Origin: Phalacrocorax aristotelis
Lineage: Eukaryota > Chordata > Aves > Suliformes > Phalacrocoracidae
Direction of reading: 5' to 3'
Length of the DNA stretch: 64,000 bases
Assembly (NCBI RefSeq): GCF_949628215.1
Contig: NC_134283.1
Location: forward strand, 10,849,638 to 10,913,637
Shown: positions 42,401 through 52,400 of the stretch, piece by piece
How the letters are laid out: every line of letters starts with the position of its first letter
Numbering within the stretch: position 1 is the stretch's first letter
Program-made: the position numbers and the translations under genes
The notes under the pieces: generated by a model
The model's input: the letters and a program-made list of their open reading frames with translations, nothing else
Told to the model about the DNA's origin: nothing
Database searches by the model: none

Positions 42401-45400
42401 GCTCTGTGAGATTTATGCAGCAATTATCATTAAAAATCTCTTCAATGCACCTTGGAATCTAAGAAAAAAAATAATTGGGTTTTTATTTACTTGACTTGCC
42501 ATTTCCTGAATTACCTCAACACTCGTTACACAGGTGATCCAACTCTAAGCAACCTCCAAATTTTGTACAAAATCTCTTCTGCATCTTACACAGTCAGTGC
42601 TTCCCAGACTTATTTCAAATAGTACCACTGCCTGAGAACAAGGTATGTGCTTCTGATCAAGGTGTTACAAACAAAATCTCACCTTATTTCCACCTTCTAC
42701 ATGGAAGATTTAAAAAAACCTGGTAGCAGCACCAGCAAAAGGTACTACCAGTCTCAGCTGCCTCTCCTTCCTGCCAGAGGCAGAGCAGCAAGAAGGCTGG
42801 GGAACCAAAGAGGGGCTGCAAAAATTAGAGTGTTTTGACTCCTTAACTGTTGCAGTTCAGTCTGGCACACAAACAAACAAATCACTAATAGCCTGGGACA
42901 CACGCTGTAGCGGCTCAGATGTCAGCACTAAGCTTTACCTGCTGCTGTTTTGGGAGATTTAACTTGACTGTCCAAGCAAGGATCAGCACAGCTCAAATAA
43001 AAATGGAACGTAATCTAAAAAGAATGGCAGAATGTGCTTTTACCTCATGTAGCTTTTGCAATTTACCATGGATGAGATGTTATGGAAATCAGAGGTCAGT
43101 TCTAAACTCTGAGTTACTACTTCAGGATTATTTAGAAACAATGAAAACTTCACTTCTAATGTTTTTAAGCTTGATCAGTTTATGAAAGAAATTTCATAAC
43201 ATGTTTCTGCAAGAAGAAAGTATTGAATTTGCCGAGTCAAAGGTCCCTCGCAGCACTTAATTTCTATACAGAATAAATACTATAGCAAGTCGCTTCAGTA
43301 TAGCACAATTTCAACAAATGCTGAGTCTCTCTCTAGCAATGTATTTAAATCATCCACATCAGTGACTGCTAATTCTTTATAGTTGTACCACGCACTTCAC
43401 AGTTTAATCTGTAAAACAAAATCTGATAAAGCCTAAGATAGGACTAAGCTACTAATGAACTCCGGTTACTGGCTCATTCCATACTTGGACTCAAGTCTTC
43501 AGGAAGAAAATGTAGCTTCTTTGCATGAGCAAGGAAATAAAAAGAATTTCCACAAGTTGCAGTGCCACATAGTCTAGGTCTATTTTACTACACATCACTT
43601 CAATTTTAAGAATTGTACTAATCCTGTTTTAGCTAAATATAAATGTTGCAAATGGAATTACTGTCCTGAAAGTGCATAATATATTCTGAAACAATGAAGT
43701 AGTTGAAATTTCTTCAATTTTGTTATATAAATGTTTATTTTACCTCTGTGGTATTTAATGCTGTGTTCACATTTTTTATAGCTTCCTCAAAGTTTTCCTC
43801 ATCTTCTGGCGTCCCATTTTCATTCTTTAAGATACCTTATTAAAAAAAACCACAAACACAATCCCTGAATGACATCTCATCATTTAGGTCCTACCAACAG
43901 AGCACGCTGGCTTTGAATGTGTTTGTGGCATAACAACTTATCAGCAAAGATTTGAATTACCAGTAAGACCTACTGATAAAACTAACTACACAGGCATTCT
44001 GCATATGGTTAATTTTCCTGTGACGTTAAACAAAAGTTACTTATCACAAAAATACCAGTTTATTTGTGTGAGAGAGTAAAGATTCATAATCACTAAATTA
44101 ATGTAGATGGTGGTAAAAAGGCAAGTCAAGTCTCCTTCCCATCCCCAGTCATGTTGTGTTGGGGTTTTATCAAATTTGGCAAACACTTAAGAACGCACAC
44201 AGCAAGCCAAACCAAGAAATAGACTCCACAACAAACCTAATTTAACCAAAGGTAATTACTACCGATCAGATCAGTTCCCTAGCCCAACCTGGCATAAGGA
44301 TGGCAGAACCACTCAGCAGTTTGCACACAGGCCAGCTTTAAATGAGGAAATACCAAAAATTCAGTTAATGTTTTTATTCTACAACAATTTAAGACAACAT
44401 ATTTCTATATCGTAAAAATGCCTCATTAATTTCAGCATCCAAAAAGGTATTGGACTGAAACCTCTGCAAAAATGAAGACTGTTCACAGACTGGTTACAGT
44501 GCATTCAGTAGCTACATAATCTTTCTTTCTCTCTTTCAATTAGTTATTCGGATTTCCAGTGATTACCGACAGTTTGGTGGGTCAACTGACCAACTAAATA
44601 CTTGCAGTTAATAACCATTTCAGTGCCAAAAGCCAGCTGCTTTCCTCTGTGTCACATTTTCCACATTAAACATCAACATTTTCTACAGGATTTTCTTCTA
44701 AGGCCTCTCCTCCCACCCAAATTAAGACATACTTTTGATCTTAAACAGTGAACAGTAAGAAACACTGCCAAACTGCATTTATAAGCAAATCTGGGATCTT
44801 AAGACCCACCTGTATAAAACAATCATTTAGCAGAAGAATCATACTATATATGCCAGCAGATTTTCATATATTAACGCTGAGAGAACTTCTGATTATTTTT
44901 CAGATATTGCCTTACATATTTCTGCCAACGAGTAAGTGATTCCTAGAACGTATATTACCTTGCCGAATCAGTTGTCTGAAGGCTTCTTTTTCTTTGTAAC
45001 TCTTAGGCAACTGATCACTTTTCTAAATTTAAAAACACAAAAACATTTTGTCTTTAAAATATCTACTACTAACCTCATTGTATTCAGACTGCTGAACTCT
45101 AGAGTTGGTCATTGTTCAGTCATTCACTTTATTTCAATTAGTAATTTTTTTAATGATTCCACCTTGTTTTCTTTGTTACACATTGCCAAAATAATACTAT
45201 AGTTTAGAAAATCCATGTCTGTAGTAGTAGTAGTAATAATAACTTAAAAAAAAGACAGATGATGTATCCAGTTTTGCAATATACCTCATTGAACCATTTT
45301 GTTAGATACTTGGCTACAATCACAATCCATGGAGTGTGGCTGTGGTCCTGTAATTGAACAGAGAAACCTTTGTCAAGTTGAGAAAAAGATAAAAACAGGA

Positions 45401-48400
45401 GACAAATTAAAAACCTATTTTAAACATAAACTCCTAACATCCCTTCCACTCTTGCAAAAACACAGGATATGTTCCAGATTTTGATTCAGAAATAACATTC
45501 TCTAACTACTATAAAACAAATTACTAAATTATTATTCCTTTACTTAAAAGAAGGGTGGCTGAGCCAAGTTGTCCCATATTTTTCTGGAGTGGAACTCATG
45601 TTATGCACCAATCTCCACACCGCAAAGCTCTGCAGCAGTTGGTAATCATAAAAATAATAAAAAAGGAGGGGTGAGGGGGAATCAATCTAACAAAAGATCA
45701 AGTTGTCCAAGAATATTCCTGACTTCAAGACTCCCACTTGCTTAAGATTTAAATACAGAATGTAGCATTTGGGGCAGAGGCCAAAATTAGTACCTTGTGA
45801 CTGATTCTACAGTCGCCTCTGCTCCGACGAGACTCGGGACCAAAACCCATCATCTGCCAAGAGCCATTTTCATCGGGTCCCTGTTCTACGTCTGCATCTG
45901 CCTTAGAGCACATGGTGCAAACCACATACCAACCTTTTTGTCCATATGATCCAAGTCGTAAGATTGAATGTGTTCCCTCAGTTCTGGAAATGGTTTGTCC
46001 AGTCTCAGATCTTCTAACGTATTGTCAGGATGAGATTCAACAACTGTGAAAATAAAATAACACCATGCCTTTCACAGTTTTATGTCAGGCTTTCAATACA
46101 GTCAAATAGAGTGCATCATCTGCTCATTCAACTGCTTGATCCTAACCATCATTTGAGCTGGGATAGAGATAGTTTTCTTCACTATAGCTGGTATAAAGCT
46201 CTGTTTTGGACTTAGCATGAGAATAATGTTAACACACGGATGTTTTAGTTGTTGCCAGGTACTGCTTGTACTAGTGAAGGACTTTTCCAGCCTCTCATGC
46301 ACAAGAAGCTGGGAGGGGAGGGGGGCACAGCCAGAACAGCTGATCCAAACTGGCCAAAGGGATATTCCATATCATATGACATCATGCCCTGTATACCATC
46401 TGGCAGGAGTCAGCTGGTGGGAGCTGGCTGGGGGAAGCAGCGATCGTGGCTTGGGGAACGGCAGCGCTGGTCAGTGGGTGGTGAGCGGTTGCATCACTTG
46501 TGGGTTTGTTTTGTTTTTTCCCCCCTCCTCCCAAGGTTTCACCTCCCTCTCTCTCTCTCGTTATTTTCCTTCTCATCATATTATTGGTTATTACTACCAC
46601 TACTACTGTTTTATTTTAATTATTAAACTCTTAACCCACGAGTTTTCTTACTTTGGCCCTTGTGATTCTCTCCCCCATCCCATAGAGCTGGGGGGAGTGA
46701 GACAGCAGCTGCATGGTGTTTAGTTAGTGACAGGGGCTAAACCATGACAATCCTCAAAATAAGTGTTTCATGTAATTTAATTTTAACATCAGGATAATCT
46801 CCAATTTTATTATTTGTTGCAGTCGTAATTTCTATGCATTCCTCAAAGAATGGTCCTGGTGATGAACTACAAACTACATAAGACTTAACAAATACTAAAT
46901 ACAACACTAGATAAAAATACAAAAAAAGTGACATCACATACTGAAGCTTTAAACTTTTCTAAAAAGTCTTTATCTCAGAAGAACTCTCTAACCTGTATGT
47001 TCTTTAATAATGACTCTCATATAACCAACCAGTCCATAAGTCCTGCAGACCAGCAGAGGAACATTATAATTCCAGAGGAGTTCAGCCAAGCGCAGCAACG
47101 TACTGCAAGGAGAAACATTTGGGTTTTCTTCAGATGTACAAGAGGACAACAGTTAACTCTTGTACAAGTCACTTGTGAAAGAAGTTTTGTATGAGAGAAC
47201 TCTAATATTATCATCACTAAGCACATATAAGGTGATTAATTTTATACGTGATTTTACACTAGGTTAGAAATACTTTAATCCATTAGCTCACTTATCTTTA
47301 ACTCCATCCTCCCAAATGCTCCAAATATCAGTTAAACAAAAAACTTCAATGAGTTGTGAAAGAAAGAAAAAAGAATTAGATCTGTGTGTTGCACAAACTT
47401 AACTTCTAGTAGGGACAATTCCAATCAGAGGTGTTTGAATAGCACGTAAGAAATACTATTTATTCCCAAATGCCTGCAAGGGAACCACCACTTCAAAGAG
47501 GCAAGGTGGCTCTTAGTCTTGTAAGGGACAGCATCTCCAGCTCCTCTGTAAGTAGGGGGAAAGATATGAACACCAGCCACTTCCTTACAAAAGCAAGATT
47601 TAACTATTCATCTATCCAGCAACCTCTTGCCTCTGAGGAGGCAGCTTGTCTACTGAAACAGAAGCACACTCTTCTCCCCCATGTTTCTCAATACTCAGAG
47701 TAGTTGTGTTTCATCTGTACCGTTTACTGGAAGGCAGCATGGGAGAGGCCTCTCAGCAGGAAGAGATTAAAAAAAGTGCAAAAATTTCTGGTCTTGACGA
47801 AGTTTGTATCGGCAATTACATACATGGGTAAAATAGAAAGACCCACACAAACGATTAAACACACTTGCAAAAATCTAAAGGTATCATAGCTCCTATTATC
47901 TGTTAGGTTTTACATAAGAATACTTGTTACAGCCATTTTGGACCAGAAACAGCTTTCACTACAAGAGCATGTGACGTAGACAAATACACCTGGAGACAGC
48001 ACCTAGGAGTCAGGCATGGATCTGAAAGAGATTTTAAACCATGTATTAACAAACAAAAAGGTCCACAGAAAAATGCCCTCATTTACTGTAACTTTCCTTC
48101 ACAATGAGAGAGTTCTGTTTTGTGTAAGTTTTCCTGCAAGAATATGCCTGCAATTGAAATCTGCTTTTACAGCTGAATGAAAAACAAACAACTTTAGATG
48201 ATTCTTTACCTTTCTGGTAGTTGCGTGGCAACCACCAAGTTAAACCGATTAAAAAAGGAAGGGTCAGTGTCTAGAAGTTTTTCTGGACTCTAAATAGTAA
48301 GGGGAAAAAAAAAAAAAGTCAGGAAACGCTGTGAAAATTTCTGAATACACAGTAAGTCTGTTCAATAGTCAATGTAAACCGTTAAGTGAAAGCTATGAAA

Positions 48401-51400
48401 TTATGAAGTTATAAAATAATGTTTAAAATACATAAATTTACTTTTCGCAACTTAGGATCATCTTCCTCAAATATTGTGTTATCATGAAGCTACTTAAACT
48501 GCAACGTTACAAAGACAACAGAAGGCTATTATTTCATACTTTTGTCACATTGTGTAACAAGAAACATACAACTAATTTAGTAAAACAAACCTCTTCAACA
48601 AAGTTTCCCGAAACATCATTATTCAATTCTTGCAAGAGCTCAGTGGCACTCTGGGCACGATTCTGTTTCAGAACAATCAAAACAAAGCTTAATCTCTTGA
48701 AACATAATTTATATAGTATATCAGTATTACATATGCTACATGGTTAAAAAAAAAAAGACTTCATCATAAGCTAGGATTTCTTACTCCAGGCCTTGCTTAC
48801 CTGATGAAAGAATAAATCACTTAACAGCAGGCATTTCTTTGAGACCATTTTCAGTAATATAATTTTAAAAACAAAAATTTATATGACAACTATTCATTAA
48901 TTTCCTTTTGTACTCTCCTGTTGCGATTTTTTTTCCTCTCTTACACCTCTCTACTCTCAGGTTTACTCCTTCAACCACAATTCTCCTCCACCTTATCCTT
49001 CCAAAGATTTTTCTTAACCATATTCTGTTAATTTTATACATGCAATCTTGCCAGAATTGAACTTATCTTCTTACTTATAAGCAACTAAAAAGTAAGCATG
49101 AGGAATTTCGTCAAAGAACTAATAGATTTTAACCGATACACACATGTTTAGCATTTAGCATCATAATACCACATCTGAGTATTTACTCTATTTTCATGCT
49201 TTCAATACACTTAGTGACATTATCTCCTTACCTGACCAATATGGCTTTTTTGTAGAAAGAAACTGAAAAGGAGACAAGAAAGAGAGTTACACGTGAAGCT
49301 TTATTTTGAAGAAAAATAATGTTAAAGCTACATTTTGTAGTGCAGAATGTGTTGCTGACTCTCATAAACAACAAACTGAGCTCCCCCTTAAATCTGCTTT
49401 TCTTCTCCCTACCACTGTAATTTTTTCATCATGATCAGTTTAAGGAAGCTTGCCCATGCCCGAGCCACAAATCTGAAAAATAAGACATGCCAAATTCCTC
49501 TAGAAGCCAGGATCATACTGCAGATTCTTTTTCACTGGGCTAATTAAAGACCCATTAGCAATCATTTCTTCATGTAATAGAACATCCTTCCCCGATGTGT
49601 AACACCTGTAAGTAGACAGATCTTTGAGGTATCTACCTGAACCATAAGAGAATGCAATCTAGAATTAGTATTTTTTCTAGGATTTGTAAAGAGTTTCTTG
49701 TCCTTTCCCCTGCTGCCCACAGCCTTTCAAAGATGCAAACACTAATTAATGGCCATCAGTCAGTCACAATGATAAACTAATGAAAAGTAAGATATTTTCA
49801 TGACCAAAATTACAGAAAATACATTTAGCTATGCTGAAATGCAAGCGAATCTTGCACTGTCATATCTCAAGATTACAGCAAACAAGTTATTTTAAAATAT
49901 TTTTATATTGAGTAGACCATTGCCTTTAAAAACGTGAAGCATGAAGCAAACAGACCTGTAAGACACAAAAACAGCAACTAAAAAAACTATGTAAAATTTA
50001 GCAGCTAATATCAAAATGATCATGCATGCTCTGTACATCACAAACACCCCAAACAACAGAAGACCAGGAAAAACATATAGACTTCTAAAATTACTAAGAA
50101 TTTTATAGGATTTCTTAACAAGCATAGAGACGGAACTACTTATGAAACCGTGCTACTTCTCAATTTGTATCGGAAACTAGTAACAAACCTACTTATTTCC
50201 AACATCTTCTCCAGAGACTCGATTCCCATCGACAACTGTAAATGAACCAATACCTTGGGGGAGAAAAGATTACTGTGAATAACTAGGCATTATGAAGTGA
50301 TCAGACACATTACAAAGAAAATACAGAAGAGGTACCTACTTACCTGGCAGCACTAAGTTTTTGAGTATTTCCGTTCCTGTCGCCGTTGCATTTATCACAC
50401 AGACGTGGGCAGATTCTAAAGCTTCTTGTCCATGGTCACCCCACAATCTATATTGGGATGGGAAGAGAAACGTTCTGAAGTTACTTCATTTCAGATTGTA
50501 AAGCCTATATAAAGAAATGGAAAACATTTCATAGAATCAGTGTGTCCCGAGTTAATGATCCTGTGGGTCCCTTCCAAGTCCAACTCCTGTCCCTGCACAG
50601 GACAACCCCAAATTCATACCATGTCTCTGAGGATGCTGTCCAAGTACTTCTTGAATAGTGCCAGGCTGGTGCCGTGAGTGCCTGCCTCCCTGGGGAGCCT
50701 GTTCCAGGGCTCCACCACCCTCTGGGGGAAGGACCTTTTCCTAATATCCAACATAAACCTCCCCAGCACACCCTTCTGCCATTCCCTCGGGTCTTGTCAT
50801 TTAAGCTACCACAAACAGAAGCCAGATTACTACTTCCCATTCACTGTTGAGAGGGACTAAAAAGCACTAACCAAAATAAGCTTTACTTAAGAAAACTTAC
50901 TGTAACAAACTTGAACCTTTCTAAAAAACAACCCAATTTTCCTGACATTTGATTTTCTCCATCTTTATACTCCACGCCATATGAATGTGCACATCTTTTT
51001 CTGTTGTAATGTACTTAATTTTTTAAAAAACTCAGCATGGGCCAAAACACTCCTTAGACAATCTCGCCCTAAAACTGAATGCTCTCTTTTAAGTAAGTTT
51101 TATTATAAGTAATACTTTTTTTGTTTGTTTTGGAATTTATACTACAAGACACTGAAACGCACAAGCTGGGGGAAATCAGTCTCCATGAGTATGGTAATAT
51201 ACCCGAAACATCTATAAAATAAAATTCAGGCAGAAATCGGGACTTGACCGTACTCAGTCACAAATGCCCCACTCTCCTGACTCTCACAAAACCAAGTTAG
51301 GAAGAGACGGAGCAGCGCACTGCAACGCGGGCCCCCAAACTACGCAACCGCCCCGCAACCCGCGCCGCGCCCCCGACGCCGGCGGGCTGCAAGACCAGCC

Positions 51401-51950
51401 GCCCTCCTCCCATCTAACCTTGTCGTTTGCCCGAGGCCGACACAAACACCCCCGCAGCTCTCGCCGAGCCCAACAAGCCCACAGCACCCCGGCCGGTTCG
51501 GACGCGGCCGCCCGTCCCCGGGCTCCGCCCGCAGCCACACACTGGGCACGGCCCGGGCGGCCGGAGCCGGCGGCGGCCGCCCCGCGGGGAGCGCACGGAG
51601 TGGCGGCAAGCGGCCCTGCCCGCGGAGCGCAGCCCCCGGCCGGCCCCCGGCGCGCCCCTCCTCACAGGTGGCCGCAGAGGCGGCGGCGGCAGCGGCCTGT
51701 CGCTGAACGGGCTGAGCCGCGGGAGCGCGGGCTGCGGCCCCGGCCTGGCCTGCAGCGAGCGGCGGGGCAGGACTCCGCAGCAGCCCGCCCTCCGCCCGGC
51801 CTGGCGAGGCCAGCGACAGGCCGGTGCCAGCCCCGCGGAGGCCGAGCAGCCCCGACAGCTGGGGACAGGCGCGCAGCAGCCCCCACCGCGCTACCTCAGC
51901 TGCCGGTCGTATCGTTGCTCCTTCAGGCTAGCCCGGCCCGCCTGCGCCAT
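36302..51950 (-). CDS. NAE1: NAE1 (APP-BP1), NEDD8-activating enzyme E1 regulatory subunit, complete
   Basis: NAE1 pairs with UBA3 to form the E1 enzyme that adenylates NEDD8 and passes it to UBE2M/UBE2F for cullin neddylation. NAE1 corresponds to the N-terminal half of UBA1-type E1s and lacks the catalytic cysteine, which is on UBA3. Twenty coding exons join with perfect phase into 535 codons (human 534) with no frameshift or internal stop. Landmarks: [19 protein letters not shown] start; [19 protein letters not shown] and [17 protein letters not shown] (ThiF-like Rossmann fold); [79 protein letters not shown]-terminal [18 protein letters not shown]. The start lies in a CpG island with a G at -3 and +4. 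Housekeeping expression is inferred. It is divergent to CA7, 5.4 kb away. Confidence 0.98.
37474..37523 (-). CDS. NAE1: NAE1 exon 19
   Basis: Codons 483-499, [17 protein letters not shown]. Acceptor TATCCAG, donor GTAAGAATG. Confidence 0.96.
37599..37713 (-). CDS. NAE1: NAE1 exon 18
   Basis: Codons 445-482, with [20 protein letters not shown] and [12 protein letters not shown]. Acceptor TTTTCCAG, donor GTAAGTATT. Confidence 0.97.
38117..38209 (-). CDS. NAE1: NAE1 exon 17
   Basis: Codons 414-444, with [20 protein letters not shown] and [10 protein letters not shown]. Acceptor TTTTCAG, donor GTATGTTA. Confidence 0.97.
39219..39305 (-). CDS. NAE1: NAE1 exon 16
   Basis: Codons 385-413, with [20 protein letters not shown] and NKDEI. 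Acceptor GCTTAG, donor GTAAGTAC. Confidence 0.97.
40331..40370 (-). CDS. NAE1: NAE1 exon 15 (40-nt)
   Basis: Codons 372-384, [13 protein letters not shown]. Acceptor TTTTAG, donor GTGAGTATG. Confidence 0.95.
40721..40796 (-). CDS. NAE1: NAE1 exon 14
   Basis: Codons 346-371, with [20 protein letters not shown] and QSLGK. Acceptor TTAACAG, donor GTAATTAC. Confidence 0.96.
42177..42310 (-). CDS. NAE1: NAE1 exon 13
   Basis: Codons 302-345, with [20 protein letters not shown] and [19 protein letters not shown]. Acceptor TTTGCAG, donor GTAAGTAT. Confidence 0.97.
42399..42458 (-). CDS. NAE1: NAE1 exon 12
   Basis: Codons 282-301, [20 protein letters not shown]. Acceptor TTCTTAG, donor GTAATGAG. 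Confidence 0.95.
43744..43835 (-). CDS. NAE1: NAE1 exon 11
   Basis: Codons 251-281, with [20 protein letters not shown] and [10 protein letters not shown]. Acceptor AATAAG, donor GTAAAATAA. Confidence 0.97.
44959..45022 (-). CDS. NAE1: NAE1 exon 10
   Basis: Codons 230-250, with [18 protein letters not shown]. Acceptor ATTTAG, donor GTAATATAC. Confidence 0.96.
45285..45347 (-). CDS. NAE1: NAE1 exon 9
   Basis: Codons 209-229, [20 protein letters not shown] then E. Acceptor ATTACAG, donor GTATATTG. Confidence 0.97.
45934..46043 (-). CDS. NAE1: NAE1 exon 8
   Basis: Codons 172-208, with [20 protein letters not shown] and YDLDHMDKK. Acceptor TTCACAG, donor GTTGGTATG. Confidence 0.97.
46144..46749 (+). 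mobile_element. Solo LTR of an avian endogenous retrovirus, antisense in NAE1 intron 7
   Basis: About 600 bp between NAE1 exons 8 and 7 resembles a widespread avian ERV-type LTR: AACAGCTGATCCAAACTGGC, a GCATCACTTGTGGGTTTGTT run followed by TC- and TA-rich stretches, an ATTAAAC polyadenylation-type signal near 46620, then AACCCACGAGTTTTCTTACT and a CTCTCCCCCATCCCATAGAG block ending in GACA. Orientation is plus, opposite to NAE1. ATCCT occurs just before and just after these limits and may be a target-site duplication. No internal viral genes are present, so it is a decayed solo LTR. Family assignment is from memory. Confidence 0.75.
46993..47102 (-). CDS. NAE1: NAE1 exon 7
   Basis: Codons 135-171, with [20 protein letters not shown] and [13 protein letters not shown]. 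Acceptor TTGCAG, donor GTTAGAG. Confidence 0.97.
48210..48289 (-). CDS. NAE1: NAE1 exon 6
   Basis: Codons 109-134, [20 protein letters not shown] then ATQLPE. Acceptor TTTAG, donor GTAAAG. Confidence 0.96.
48591..48662 (-). CDS. NAE1: NAE1 exon 5
   Basis: Codons 85-108, [19 protein letters not shown] then NFVEE. Acceptor AAACAG; the donor GAG|GTTTGT is weaker than the others. Confidence 0.95.
49232..49262 (-). CDS. NAE1: NAE1 exon 4 (31-nt microexon)
   Basis: Codons 74-84, [11 protein letters not shown]. Acceptor TTTTCAG, donor GTAAGG. Small enough for automatic predictors to miss; without it the frame breaks. Confidence 0.95.
50193..50253 (-). CDS. NAE1: NAE1 exon 3
   Basis: Codons 54-73, [20 protein letters not shown]. 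Acceptor CCCAAG, donor GTAGGTTTG. Confidence 0.96.
50344..50447 (-). CDS. NAE1: NAE1 exon 2
   Basis: Codons 19-53, with [19 protein letters not shown] and [12 protein letters not shown]. Acceptor AATATAG, donor GTAAGTAGG. Confidence 0.97.
50525..50803 (-). mobile_element. CR1 LINE 3' fragment (copy 5)
   Basis: About 280 bp in NAE1 intron 1, minus orientation. It starts CATAGAATCAGTGTGTCCCG and contains GGGAGCCTGTTCCAGGGCTC and GGGGGAAGGACCTTTTCCTA. It is a different CR1 subfamily from copies 1-4, judging by the tail. Confidence 0.92.
51895..51950 (-). CDS. NAE1: NAE1 exon 1 (coding part)
   Basis: Codons 1-18 plus two bases, [18 protein letters not shown]. Donor CTGAG|GTAGCG within the CpG island. 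Confidence 0.95.
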
Positions 51951-51978
51951 CGCCCCACGCTCCCCCGCCGCAGCCACT

Positions 51979-51988
51979 GCGCATGCGC
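51979..51988. promoter_or_regulatory. NRF1 palindrome in the NAE1 promoter
   Basis: GCGCATGCGC, a perfect match to the NRF1 consensus, about 29 bp upstream of the NAE1 ATG and next to a run of SP1-type GC boxes. Binding is inferred from the motif. Confidence 0.6.
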
Positions 51989-52400
51989 GGGCGGGGCGGG
52001 GCGGGGCCGGGGGCGGCGGCGGCCGGTGGGAGAAGTCAGGCCGCACCGCGGGGCGGCGTGGGGAGCGGTGGGGGCGGCTGCGGGGCCCCGCCTGGCGCGG
52101 GCAGTCGCTGCGGTACAAGTCCGGTGCCTGCGGGCGGCGCTGTCAGACACGGACACCTCCCCGCCCCCCGAGGAGTCCCGCGGAGCTGCGGGATTCGTCT
52201 CACGGCTGCTTCCGCGAGTCATGGGCCTTGGCTGAATCCTGCGTGGGTAGGGGAAGGCATTCGCGGTGGCACGGAGGTTTTACCAAACCCTGTCGGGCTA
52301 TGAGAAGAGCGGCCGTCGCTGTTCGGCGGAGCCAAGACTTGGGAACAGTAGAAAAAAACGGAGCGGCGGAGGCAGGCCTTGATGTCTGTGGGGAACGCTG

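Larger units (their letters stand above)
51310..52400 (-). promoter_or_regulatory. CpG-island promoter of NAE1
   Basis: About 1.1 kb of GC- and CpG-rich DNA around the NAE1 start codon (51950). It contains GC boxes (GGGCGGGGCGGGGCGGGGCC at 51989-52008) and an NRF1-type palindrome. The large open frames on both strands here follow from composition. No TATA box was seen. Confidence 0.85.

Noticed and set aside
46217-46723. 168-codon plus-strand frame
   Set aside because: It lies inside the LTR; LTR sequence is non-coding and the peptide has no retroviral domain.
50529-50840. 103-codon minus-strand frame
   Set aside because: It is the decayed ORF2 end of CR1 copy 5, not a host gene.
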